In this document: positions 32,730 to 44,340 of the stretch, in pieces
Numbering within the stretch: the stretch's first letter is position 1
How the letters are laid out: each line of letters begins with the position of its first letter
From: Lolium rigidum
Taxonomy: Eukaryota; Streptophyta; Magnoliopsida; Poales; Poaceae
Direction: 5' to 3'
Assembly (NCBI RefSeq): GCF_022539505.1
Contig: NC_061508.1
Span: 344,051,484-344,115,483, forward strand
Length of the DNA stretch: 64,000 nt
Position numbers and translations under genes: made by a program
Notes under the pieces: model-generated
Told to the model about the DNA's origin: nothing
Seen by the model: the letters and a program-made list of their open reading frames with translations, nothing else
Databases searched by the model: none

Positions 32730-33230
32730 ATTGCTATTGTTATTTTTGAAGGAAAACAGTGGGTTGAAAACCCATTGCAATTTTTATTAAAATTTATATA
32801 AAGACATATGAATTACAAATGAGAGTGAGAAACTCTCAAAGTCCAAGCTAAAACCAAAAAAGACAGAACAAAACTATACATGGTTCTAAACTTGTGACTG
32901 GAGCCATTCTTTAAAGGTATCTGCATATATGTTTTTTCTTTATCCTGTGCACCAGCATCCTTAACTCTTGCTCGTAGATGGCCTTCCAGCTATTGAAATC
33001 TGCATTATGGTCATTAAAAACTATATTATTTCTGACAATCCAGATGCCCCACGCTGCAAGAATCATAATTTTCATTGCAAAAGGCAATTTGATTTTAGTT
33101 CTCACGTCTTCAAAAGCTTCAAGAACCGAAAGTCGTCTATTTCTCCGTGGGCATACAAAATTCCAACATTGTTCAGCAAAGGAACATGCCCAAAAAATAT
33201 GAACTAGCATTTCTTCAGAATTGCTATTGT
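32730..33230 (-). mobile_element. Heavily 5'-truncated LINE copy
   Basis: An 11-bp direct repeat, ATTGCTATTGT (32,730-32,740 and 33,220-33,230), brackets 479 bp. On the minus strand the insert encodes the C-terminal end of a plant LINE ORF2: HIFWACSFAEQCWNF (zf-RVT tail), then ILAAWGIWIVRNNIVF, and stops at 32,911 before a short 3' UTR. The tail has no clean poly(A). It is a different LINE lineage from 6103-12,023 and is a dead-on-arrival copy. Confidence 0.75.
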
Positions 33231-34046
33231 GGATTTGTATTCGAATTCATCCATTTCCTTTCATCCCCTCCATATGATGTTCTTGATTGCTTCTAGGGGA
33301 GATGGATAAACCCTAGCATGAATATGAGATGAATCTAAAATGATCTATGGTTTTAAGAATTAATGTGTGTTAGTTCTCTTTCTTGAAATTATGTGTTGTG
33401 CACCATGTAATATTTGCCTTATGGTCTCGAGAGGGAACTACCCTTTGAAGTGTGGTAAAGTGAACGGCGAGAAGTGGCATTACCCTATCAGCACTTTTAC
33501 ACATCAATGAGTGGGATAAGAGGGACTCACCAAGCTCATATCGATAACCACGGGATAAAACCTTTAATAGCAATAGTCAATGTGTGGCTTGCACAATACT
33601 GGTTGCTGTGGTTATTTGGAGATGCGATGACAGATGGATTTCTGGGTATTACGGAGCTCTCCCACACAAAATATGATTAAAAGTATACTTCATCTTGATT
33701 AACATGAATCCTAATGCTAGAGGTGGATCCAATAATTCCTGAGAACACTTTGTCTTATTAAGTTTCAACCCATTTTCTATAATGCATTTTACTGCTTTAT
33801 TTACTTTATTTTCAACCAATTACAACCATCCCCTTAAAACATTTTGAGATTAGAAAACAATTAATAAGTAATCTTTAATAGATAGTAGAAAGGGGCATTA
33901 AGTCCCTGACTAGTAGCTCCTCGTGTTACGATACTCTTATTTCGAAACTAGCTACAATTGATTAGTGTTCTTGCAGTTATCACACTCCTTCACACGAGTT
34001 CCTTGTTGCACCCCACTAGGTTTAGTACTCCTGGCCGGTATCGTTC
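33231..34046. other. Left flank of the copia insertion, no gene seen
   Basis: AT-rich sequence without open frames of note. It looks repeat-derived, but I cannot classify it. The bases CGTTC at 34,042-34,046 should be the copia target duplication; the matching copy lies beyond the window. Confidence 0.3.
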
Positions 34047-35823
34047 TGAAGGAGATATGCCCAAGAGGCAATAATAAAAGTGGTTATTATATATCTTTAT
34101 GTTTATGATAAATGTTTATATGTGATGCTATAATTGTATTAACCGAAACATTAGTACATGTGTGATATGTAAACAACAAAGAGTCCCTAGTATGCCTCTT
34201 AACTAGCTTGTTGATTAATGGATGATTAGTTTCATAATCATGAACATTGGATGTTATTAATAACAAGGTTATATCATTATATGAATGATGTAATGGACAC
34301 ACCCAATTAAGCGTAGCATAAGATCACGTCATTAAGTTTTTTGCTATAAGCTTTCGATACATAGTTACCTAGTCCTTATGACCATGAGATCATGCAAATC
34401 ACTTATACCGGAAAGGTACTTTGATTACACCAAACGCCACTGCGTAAATGGGTGGTTATAAAGGTGGGATTAAGTATCCGGAAAGTATGAGTTGAGGCAT
34501 ATGGATCAACAGTGGGATTTGTCCATCCCGATGACGGATAGATATACTTTGGGCCCTCTCGGTGGAATGTCATCTAATGTCTTGCAAGCATATGAATAAG
34601 TTCATAAGAGACCACATACCACGGTACGAGTAAAGAGTACTTGTCAGGAAACGAGGTTGAACAAGGTATAGAGTGATACCGATGATCAAACCTCGGACAA
34701 GTAAAATATCGCGTGACAAAGGGAATTGGTATCGTATGTGAATGGTTCATTCGATCACTAAAGTCATCGTTGAATATGTGGGAGCCATTATGGATCTCCA
34801 GATCCCGCTATTGGTTATTGGTCGGAGTAAGTACTCAACCATGTCCGCATAGTTCACGAACCGTAGGGTGACACACTTAATGTTGGATGTTGAAATGGTA
34901 GAACTTGAATATGGAATGGAGTTCGAATATTTGTTCGGAGTCCCGGATGAGATCCCGGACATCACGAGGAGTTCCGGAATGGTCCGGAGAATAAGATTCA
35001 TATATAGGAAGTCATTTTATGAGATTTAAAATGATCCGGAAGGTTCTATGGAAGGTTCTAGAAGGTTCTAGAAAAGTCCGGAAGAAACCACCAAGGAAGG
35101 CGGAGTCCCGGAGGGACTCCACCTCCATGGCCGGCCAACCCTAGAGGGGGAGGAGTCCCAAGTGGACTCCCCTATGGGGGCCGGCCACCCCCCACATGGA
35201 AGGGGGGAATCCCACCCCAAGTGGGATTCCCACCTTGGGTAGGTTTCCCTATCACATGGAAGGTTTTGGGTTCGGGTCTTATTCGGAGACTTGTAGTCCA
35301 ACACTTGGGGCTTCCACCTATATAATGAGGGCCAAGGGGAGGGGGCCGGCCACCCCAACAACCACCAAGGTGGCCGCACCCCTAGTGGCCGGTGCCCCCC
35401 TCTCCCAAACCCTAGCGGCCCTCTCTCCTCCACCACATCCCGCACGCTTAGCGAAGCTCCGCCGGATTTCTCCACCACCACCGACACCACGCCGTCGTGC
35501 TGTCGGATTCAAGAGGAGCTACTACTTCCGCTGCCCGCTGGAACGGGGAGGTGGACGTCGTCTTCATCAACAACCGAACGTGTGACCGAGTACGGAGGTG
35601 CTGCCCGTTCGTGGCGCCGTGATCAAGATCTTCTACGCGCTTTTGCAAGCGGCAAGTGAACATCTACCGCAGCAACAAGAGCCTCATCTTGTAGGCTTTG
35701 GAATCTCTTCAAGGGTGAGACTCGATAATCCCATCGTTGCTACCGTCTTCTAGATTGCATCTTGGCTTGGATTGCGTGTTCGCGGTAGGAAAATTTTTGT
35801 TTTCTATGCAACGTTATCCTACA
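34047..35823 (+). repeat. 5' LTR of the copia element (1777 bp)
   Basis: TG...CA ends. The first 510 bp match 47,457-47,966 with three differences; 34,557-34,680 match 58,512-58,629 with one. The 3' half contains proline-rich GC-rich sequence and ends next to the tRNA-iMet primer site. Confidence 0.93.
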
Positions 35824-35824
35824 G

Positions 35825-35836
35825 TGGTATCAGAGC
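35825..35836 (+). other. Primer-binding site of the copia element
   Basis: TGGTATCAGAGC, complementary to the 3' end of plant initiator tRNA-Met, one base after the LTR. Confidence 0.85.
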
Positions 35837-37006
35837 CGTGTCTATGCATAGATGGTTGCACGAGTAGAACACAATGGTTTTGTGGGCATTGATGCTATTG
35901 TTATCTTTAGTTGAGTACTTTTCATCTTTGTGGCATAGTGGGATGAAGCGGCTCGGACTAACTTTACATGACCGTGTTCATGAGAATTGTTCCTCGTTCG
36001 ACATGCAACTTGTATTGCATAAGAGGCTTTGCGGGTGTCTGTCTCTCCTACTATAGTGAAGATTCAATTTACTCTTCTATTGACAACATTAGTATCAACG
36101 TTGTGGTTCATGTTCGTAGGTAGATTAGATCTCTATCGAAAACCCCAAACCACGTAAAATATGCAAACCAAATTAGAAACGTCTAACTTGTTTTTGCAGG
36201 GTTTGGTGATGTGATATGGCCATAATGTGATGATGAATATGTATGAGATGATCATTAGAGACGTCTAACTTATGGTTGTCTTTAAATTTCATGTTGAGTA
36301 GTATTTCAAAGTAGTTGTAATAGTTGCTACATGGAGGACAATCATGAAGACGGCGCCATTGACCTTGACGCTACGCCGACGATGATGGAGATCATGCCCG
36401 AAGATGATGGAGATCATGTCCGTGCTTTGGAGATGAAGATCAAAGGCGCAAAGACAAAAGGGCCATATCATATCACATATGAACTGCATGTGATGTTAAT
36501 CCTTTTATGCATCTTATTTTGCTTAGATCGCGACGGTAGCATTATAAGATGATCCCTCACTAAAATCTCAAGATAATAAAGTGTTCATCCTTAGTAGCAC
36601 CGTTGCCAAGACTTGTCGTTTCGAAGCATCTCGTGATGATCGGGTGTGATAGAATCAACAAGTGCATACAACGGGTGCAAGATAGTTTTGCACATGTGGA
36701 TACTAAGGTGGCCTTGACGAGCCTAGCATGTACAGACATGGTCTCGGAACACGTGATACCGAAAGGTAGAGCATGAATCATATGGTTGATATGATGAACA
36801 CTTTGAGTGTTCGCCATTGAAATCACACCTTGTCTCGTGATGATCGGACTTAGGTGCGGTGGATTTGGTTCGTGTGATCACTAAGACAATGCGAGGGATA
36901 TTGTTTTGAGTGGGAGTTCACCTAGATTTTTAATTATGTTGAATTAAAATTTGAACTCAATTTGTCATAAACTTAGTCTAAACTTTTGCAAATATATGTT
37001 GTAGAG
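35837..37006 (+). other. Untranslated leader of the copia element
   Basis: 1.17 kb between primer site and gag start, without coding potential. Long leaders are characteristic of BARE-1-type elements. Confidence 0.6.
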
Positions 37007-37936
37007 ATGGCGTCCCCAATCAATTTTAACCAGTTCCTAGAGAAAGAAAAACTTAAGAGCAACGGTAGCAACTTCACCGACTGGTTCCGTCATGTGAGGA
37101 TCTTCCTCTCTGGCGGAAATCTGCAATATGTGCTTGATGCACCGCTAGGTGACCCTCCTGCAGAAACTGAAACCGATGAAGTAAAAGCTGTTTACGTAAC
37201 TCGGAAAACTCGGTACTCTCAAGTTCAGTGTGCCATCCTATGCAGTCTGGAATCCGATCTTCAAAAACGTTTTGAGCACCACGATCCTCATGAGTTGATG
37301 AAAGAGCTGAAAGCTATTTTTGAGACTCATGCGGCCGTGGAATGCTATGAAGCATCGAAACATTTCTTCAGCTGTATGATGGAAGAAGGCAGCTCCGTTA
37401 GTGAGCACATGCTCGCCATGACCGCGCATGCGAAGAAACTCAGTGACTTGGGAATAGTGATTCCTAACAGACTGGGGATTAATCGTGTCCTTCAATCACT
37501 GCCACCAAGTTACAAGAACTTTGTGATAAACTACAATATGCAGAACATGAATAAGGAGTTACCTGAACTCTTTGGCATGCTAAAAGCTGCAGAGATTGAG
37601 ATCAAGAAAGATCACCAAGTGTTGATGGTCAACAAGACCACCAGTTTCAAGAAACAGGGCAAGTCTAAGGGAAAATTCAAGAAGGGTGGCAAGAAAGCTG
37701 CCACACCTCCTATGAAACCTAAGAATGGCCCTAAGCCTGATGCTGAGTGCTATTACTGCAAGGAGAAGGGACACTGGAAGCGTAATTGCTCCAAGTATCT
37801 GGCTGATCTGAAGAGCGGCTTTGTCAAGAAGAAGAAAGAAGGTATATCTGATATACATGTTATAGATGTTTATCTCACTGGTTCTCGTTCTAGTACCTGG
37901 GTATTTGATACTCGGTTCGGTTGCTCATATTTGTAA
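37007..37936 (+). CDS. Copia gag protein (UBN2-type) with zinc knuckle
   Basis: Gag coats the element RNA. The ATG at 37,007 gives MASPINFNQFLEKEKLKSNG, the usual start in this superfamily. The gag-polypeptide region includes LWFRHV-like TDWFRHVRIFL, then VNEYMLA-like VSEHMLAMTAHAKKL. A Lys-rich segment and the CCHC knuckle CYYCKEKGHWKRNC follow. The frame runs into the protease but is lost just after the active site position, where DTG has become DTR and an indel brings a stop at 37,934. Gag itself looks complete. Confidence 0.9.
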   Translation: MASPINFNQFLEKEKLKSNGSNFTDWFRHVRIFLSGGNLQYVLDAPLGDPPAETETDEVKAVYVTRKTRYSQVQCAILCSLESDLQKRFEHHDPHELMKELKAIFETHAAVECYEASKHFFSCMMEEGSSVSEHMLAMTAHAKKLSDLGIVIPNRLGINRVLQSLPPSYKNFVINYNMQNMNKELPELFGMLKAAEIEIKKDHQVLMVNKTTSFKKQGKSKGKFKKGGKKAATPPMKPKNGPKPDAECYYCKEKGHWKRNCSKYLADLKSGFVKKKKEGISDIHVIDVYLTGSRSSTWVFDTRFGCSYL

Positions 37937-39414
37937 CTCGAAACAGGAACTAAAGAATAAACGAAGACTACCGAAAGATGAAGTGACGATGCGCGTTGGA
38001 AACGGATCCAAAGTCGATGTGATCGCTGTCGGCACACTTCCTCTACATCTACCTTCGGGATTAGTTTTAAGCCTAAATAATTGTTATTTTGTACCCGCGT
38101 TGAGCATGAACATTATATCTGGATCTTGTTTAATGCAAGATGGTTATTCATTCAAGTCTGAGAATAATGGTTGTTCTATTTTTATGAATAATATCTTTAT
38201 GGTCGAGCACCTGAAAAGAATGGCTTATTTCTGTTAGATCTCGATAGTAGTGATACGCATATACATAACATTGATGCTAAGCGAATTAAATTGAATGATA
38301 ATTCTACTTATATGTGGCACTGTCGTCTTGGTCATATTGGAGTCAAACGCATGAAGAAACTCCATACTGATGGATTACTTGAATCACTTGACTTTGAGTC
38401 ACTTGATAGATGCGAAGCATGTCTAATGGAAAAATGACTAAGACTCCATTTTCTGGTTTGATGGAGCGAGCTACTGACTTATTGGAAATCATACATACCG
38501 ATGTGTGCGGACCAATGAGCGTAGCATCGCACGGTGGTTATCGTTATGTTCTAACCTTCACAGATGATCTGAGTAGATATGGGTATATCTATTTCATGAA
38601 ACCTAAATCCGAAACTTTCGAGAAGTTTAAGGAATTCCAAAGTGAAGTAGAAAATCAACGTAACAAGAAGATTAAATTTCTACGATCTGATCGTGGAGGT
38701 GAATATCTGAGTTATGAGTTTGGCATGCATTTAAAGAAATGCGGAATACTTTCACAATTGACACCGCCGGGAACACCACAACGAAACGGTGTGTCCGAAC
38801 GTCGTAATCGAACTCTCTTAGATATGGTTCGTTCTATGATGTCTCTTACTGATTTGCCGTTATCATTTTGGAGTTATGCATTAGAGACAGCCGCATTCAC
38901 TTTAAATAGAGCACCATCAAAATCCGTAGAAACGACACCGTATGAATTATGGTTTAGTAAGAAACCTAAGTCGTCGTTCTCGAAAGTTTGGGGTTGCGAA
39001 GCCTATGTAAAGAAGTTACAACCGGACAAGCTAGAACCCAAAGCGGAGAAATGCGTCTTCATAGGATACCCTAAGGAAACTATAGGGTACACTTTCTATC
39101 ACAAATCCAAAGGCAAAATCTTTGTTGCTAAGAACGGAACCTTTCTTGAGAAAGAATTTCTCACTAAAGAAGTGACTGGAAGAAAAGTAGAACTCGATGA
39201 GATTGATGAATCTATACTCGTTGATCAGAGTAGCGCAGTACGGAAGTTGTACCTGTACCGCCTACACCGGCAACAGAGGAAGCTAATGATAATGATCATG
39301 AAACTTCGAACGAGGAAACTACTGAACCTCGCAGATCGACATGGGAACGTGCCACTCCTGATTGGTATGATCCTTGTCTAAATGTCATGATTGTGGATAA
39401 CAATGATGAGGACC
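37937..39414 (+). pseudogene. Copia protease remnant and integrase, frameshifted
   Basis: After the broken protease site the frame shifts (HICNSKQELKNKRRL at about 37,928-37,975) and breaks again near 38,237. The integrase zinc region is readable (MWHCRLGHIGVKRM, then CEACLMEKM, where the usual GKM has become EKM). The catalytic core follows with IIHTDVCGPM, FLRSDRGGEY and PQRNGVSERRNRTLLDMVRS, giving the D, D, E triad. Downstream are PYELWFSKKPK and GCEAYVKKLQPDKLEPKAEK. Another frameshift lies near 39,230, and the frame then runs (WERATPDWYDPC) to the element B insertion at 39,415, inside the duplication GGACC. Confidence 0.85.
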
Positions 39415-40918
39415 TGATGTCTACATTCCCCCTCCTTTCCTGTAGACAGTGTTGGGCCTCCAAGAGCAGAGGTTTGTAGAACAGCAGCAAGTTTTCCCTT
39501 AAGTGGATCACCCAAGGTTTATCGAACTCAGGGAGGAAGAGGTCAAAGATATCCCTCTCATGCAACCCTGCAACCACAAAGCAAGAAGTCTCTTGTGTCC
39601 CCAACACACCTAACAGGTGCACTAGTTCGGCGAAGAGATAGTGAAATACAGGTGGTATGAATAAGTATGAGCAGTAGCAACGGTGCTAGAAAATAGCTTG
39701 CGGGCGTGTAGTTGATGGTGGTAGTATTGCAGCAGTAGTAACACAGTAAAACAGTAAACAAGCAGCGATAGCAGTATTTAGGAACAAGGCCTAGGGATTA
39801 CACTTTCACTAGTGGACACTCTCAACATTGATCACATAACAGAATAGATAAATGCATACTCTACACTTTTGTTGGATGATGAACACATTGCGTAGGATTA
39901 CACGAACCCTCAATGCCGGAGTTAACAAGCTCCACAATAATGTTCATGTTTTAGTAACCTTATAGTGTAAGATAGATCAATACAACTAAACCAAGTACTA
40001 ACATAGCATGCACACTGTCACCTTCATGCATATGTAGGAGGAATAGATCACATCAATACCATCATAGCAATAATTAACTTCATAATCTACAAGAGATCAT
40101 GATCATAGCATAAACCAAGTACTAACACGGTGCACACACTGTCACCTTTACACACGTGCAGGAGGAATAAAACTACTTTAATAACATTGCTAGAGTAGCA
40201 CATAGATAAATTGTGATACAAACTCATATGAATCTCAATCATGTAAAGCAGCTCATGAGATTATTGTATTGAGGTACATGGGAGAGATGAACCACATAGC
40301 TACCGGTACAGCCCCGAGCCTCGATGGAGAACTACTCCCTCCTCATGGGAGCAGCAGCGGTGATGAAGATGGCGGTGGAGATGGCAGCGGTGTCGATGGA
40401 GGAGCCTTCCGGGGCACTTCCCCGCTCCGGCGGCGTGCCGGAACGAGACTCCTGTCCCCCAGATCTTGGCGTCGTGATGGCGGCGGCTCTGGAAGGTTTC
40501 TGTGGTTTTCGCCGAACTTATCAGGGTTTTCGATCCAGGGGCTTTATATAGGCGAAGAGGCGGCGCAGGAGGGTCGAAGGGGCGATGACACCATAGGGCG
40601 GCGCGGCCGGGGCCCGGGCCGCGCCGGCCTATGGTCCGGGGGCCCAGTGCCCCCCTCTGGTCCTTCCCGGGTGTTCTGGATGCTTCCGGTGAAAATAGGA
40701 ACTTGGGCGTTGATTTCGTCCGATTCCGAGAATATTTCGTTACTAGGATTTCTGAAACCAAAAACAGCAGAAAACAGCAACTGGCACTTCGGCATCTTGT
40801 TAATAGGTTAGTTCCAAAAAATGCACGAATATGACATAAAGTGTGCATAAAACATGTAGATAACATCAATAATGTGGCATGGAACACAAGAAATTATCGA
40901 TACGTCGGAGACGTATCA
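39415..40918 (-). repeat. Left LTR of element B (1504 bp)
   Basis: 3' LTR in element orientation. It carries the palindrome at 40,590-40,635 and a minus-strand TATATAAAG (complement of about 40,542-40,550), about 45 bp apart. Confidence 0.92.
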
Positions 40919-43351
40919 GCATCCCCAAGCTTAGTTCTGCTCGTCCCGAGCAGGTAAAACGATAACAAAGATAATTTCTGGAGTGACATGCCATCATAAC
41001 CTTGATCATACTATATGTAAAGCATATGTAGTGAATGCAGCGATCAAAACAATGTATATGACATGAGTAAACAAGTGAATCATAAAGCAAAGACTTTTCA
41101 TGAATAGCACTTCAAGACAAGCATCAATTAGTCTTGCATAAGAGTTAACTCATAAAGCAATAATTCATAGTAAAGGCATTGAAGCAACACAAAGGAAGAT
41201 TAAGTTTCAGCGGTTGCTTTCAACTTGTAACATGTATATCTCATAGATAGTTGTCAATGCAAAGCAATATAACAAATGCAATAAGCAAGTATGTAAGAAT
41301 CAATGCACAGTTCACACAAATGTTTGCTTCTTGAGGTAGGAGAGAAATAGGTGAACTGACTCAACATAAAAGTAAAAGAATGGTCCTCCATAGAGGAAAA
41401 GCATCGATTGCTATATTTGTGCTAGAGCTTTTATTTTGAAAACATAAAGAGAGCATAAAAATAAAGTTTTGAGAGGTGTATGTTGTTGTCAACGAATGGT
41501 AGCGGGTACTCTAACCCCCTTGCCAGGCAAACCTTCAAAGAGCGGCTCCCATTTTATTTTATTTTTGGATGGCACTCCTTCCAACCTTTCTTTCACAAAC
41601 CATGGCTAACCGAATCCTCGGGTGCCTGCCAACAACCTCATACCATGAAGGAGTGCCTTTTTATTTTAGTTTTATTATGATGACACTCCTCCCAACCTTT
41701 GCTTACACAAGCCATGGCTAACCGAATCCTTCGGGTGCCGTCCATCAATCACATACCATGGAGGAGTGTCTATTTTTTGTTAATTAATTCGGGACTGGGA
41801 ATCCCATTGCCAGCTCTTTTTGCAAATTATTGGATATGCGGATGAAGCCACTAGTCCATTGGTGAAAGTTGCCCAACAAGATTGAAAGATAAACACCACA
41901 TACTTCCTCATGAGCTATAAAACATTGACACAAATCAGAGGTAATAAATTTTGAATTGTTTAAAGGTAGCACTCAAGCAATTTACTTTGGAATGGCAGGA
42001 AATACCATGTAGTAGGTAGGTATGGTGGACACAAATGGCATAGTGGTTGGCTCAAGTATTTTGGATGCATGAGAAGTATTCCCTCTTGATACAAGGTTTA
42101 GGCTAGCAAGGTTATTTGAAACAAACACAAGGATGAACTAGTACAGCAAAACTCACATAAAAGACATATTACAAGCATTATAAGACTATACATCTTCTTC
42201 CTTGTTGTTCAAACTCAATACTAGAAATTATCTAGACCTTAGAGAGACAAATTATGCAAACCAAATTTTAGCAAGCTCTATGTATTTCTTCATTAATGGG
42301 TGCAAAGCATATGATGCAAGAGCTTAAACATGAGCACAACAATTGCCAAGTATCACATTACCCAGGACATTAATAGCAATTACTACATGTATCATTTTCC
42401 AATTCCAACCATATAACAATTTAACGAAGAAGAAACTTCGCCATGAATACTATAAGCTAAGAACACATGTGTTCATATGAAACAGCGGAGCGTGTCTCTC
42501 TCCCACACAAGCATGATGTAATCCAATTTATTCAAACACAAACAAAAATAAAAGCATACAGACGCTCCAAGTAAAGCACATAAGATGTGACCGAATAAAA
42601 ATATAGTTTCAAGAGAAGGAACCTGATAATTTGTCGATGAAGAAGGGGATGCCTTGGGAATCCCCAAGCTTAGATGCTTGAGTCTTCTTGAAATATGCAG
42701 GGATGAACCCCAAGCTTAGAGCTTTCACTCTCCTTGATCATGTTGCATCATACTCCTCTCTTGATCCTTGAAAACTTCCTCCACACCAAACTCGAAACAA
42801 CTCATTAGAGGGTTAGTGCACAATAAAAATTAACATATTCAGAGGTGACACAATCATTCTTAACACTTCTGGACATTGCATAATGCTACTGGACATTAGT
42901 GGATCAAAGAAATTCATCCAACATAGCAAAAGAGGCAATGCGAAATAAAAGGCAGAATCTGTCAAAACAGAACAGTTCGTATTGACGAATTTTAAAATGG
43001 CACCAGACTTGCTCAAATGAAAATGCTCAAATTGAATGAAAGTTGCGTACATATCTGAGGATCATGCACTTAAATTGGCATTATTTTCTGAGCTACCTAC
43101 AGGGAGGTGGACCCAGATTCGTGATAGCAAAGAAATCTGGAACTGCGCAGTAATCCAAATCTAGTACTTACTTTTCTATCAACGGCTTTACTTGGCACAA
43201 CAAAACACTAAACTAAGATAAGAAGAGGTTGCTACAGTAGTAAACAACTTCCAATACACAAATATAAAACAAAGTACTGTAGCAAAATAACACATGGGTT
43301 ATCTCCCAAGAAGTTCTTTTCTTTATAGCCATTAAGATGGGCTCAGCAGTT
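40919..43351 (-). other. 3' untranslated region of element B with two hairpins
   Basis: 2.4 kb without coding potential. It contains two adjacent stem-loops: 41,571-41,581 with 41,647-41,657, and 41,682-41,692 with 41,760-41,770. Both stems are perfect 11-bp pairs and differ by compensatory changes. Confidence 0.65.
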
Positions 43352-44110
43352 TTAATGATGCACTCGCAAGAAATAATATTTGAAGCAAAAGAGAGCATCA
43401 AAAGGCAAATTCAAAACACATTTAAGTCTAACATGCTTCATATGCATAGGAATCTTGTAAGTAAACAAGTTCAAGAAGAGCAAAGTAACAAGCATAGGAA
43501 GATAAAACAAGTGTAGCTTCAAAAATTTCAGCACATAGAGAGGCATTTTAGTAACATGAAAATTTCTACCACCATATTTTCCTCTCTCATAATAACTTTC
43601 AGTAGCATCATGAGCAAACTCAACAATATAGCTATCACATAAAGCATTCTTATCATGAGTCTCATGCATAAAATTATTACTCTCCACATAGGCATAATCA
43701 ATTTTATTAGTAATAGTGGGAGCAAATTCAACAAAGTAGCTATCATTATTATTCTCATCAAGTGTAGGAGGCATAGTATAATCACAACAAAATTTACTCT
43801 CCATAATAGGTGGCACCAAAAGACCACTATCATTATAATCATCATATATGGGAGGCAAAGTATCATCAAAGAAAATTTCCTCCTCAATGCTTGCGGGACT
43901 AAAAAGATCATGCTCATCAAAACCAGCTTCCCCAAGCTTAGAATTTTCCATAGCATTAGCAACAATAGTGTTCAAAGCATTCATATAAATAACATTCCCA
44001 TTAGTATGCATATAAAGTTCCATGGGTTTTTTAATTCTCTCTTCAAACACATCATGTCCTAATTCAAGATAAAGTTCATAAAGATCTCTCATATTTTTGT
44101 TGTTTTCCAT
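43352..44110 (-). CDS. Uncharacterised 252-residue protein of element B
   Basis: It starts at an ATG (complement of 44,108-44,110), about 200 nt after the primer site. The N-terminal 150 residues (MENNKNMRDLYELYLELGHD onward, acidic, with repeated YDD/DEN patterns) do not resemble the element A protein. The last 95 residues do, at about 82% identity, and include the hydrophobic stretch FYLPMLVTLLFLNLF and the ending FCFKYYFLRVHH. No known domain recognised. The protein takes the place of gag and its role is unknown. Confidence 0.65.
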   Translation of the reverse strand: MENNKNMRDLYELYLELGHDVFEERIKKPMELYMHTNGNVIYMNALNTIVANAMENSKLGEAGFDEHDLFSPASIEEEIFFDDTLPPIYDDYNDSGLLVPPIMESKFCCDYTMPPTLDENNNDSYFVEFAPTITNKIDYAYVESNNFMHETHDKNALCDSYIVEFAHDATESYYERGKYGGRNFHVTKMPLYVLKFLKLHLFYLPMLVTLLFLNLFTYKIPMHMKHVRLKCVLNLPFDALFCFKYYFLRVHH

Positions 44111-44184
44111 TATGCCTAACTAGTGTAAACAAGAAACAAAAAGTTGCAATTGCAGGATCTAAAGGAAATAGCTTTGAGTACTTA

Positions 44185-44340
44185 CGGCGCCGGAAAATAG
44201 CTTAGTAGCCGAGATCCGGAGTGTGAGTACCTTTTACCTTTCCTCCCCGGCAACGGCGCCAGAAAATAGCTTGATAGCCAAGGTCCGGAGTGTGAGTACC
44301 TTTTACCTTTCCTCCCCGGCAACGGCGCCAGAAAATAGCT
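44185..44340 (-). repeat. Tandem 69-bp repeat duplicating the primer-binding site of element B
   Basis: CGGCGCC recurs at 44,185, 44,254 and 44,323, exactly 69 bp apart. Two complete units and the start of a third cover TCCCCGGCAACGGCGCCA (complement is the primer site) at 44,244-44,261 and 44,313-44,330. Only the second is next to the LTR. Confidence 0.85.
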
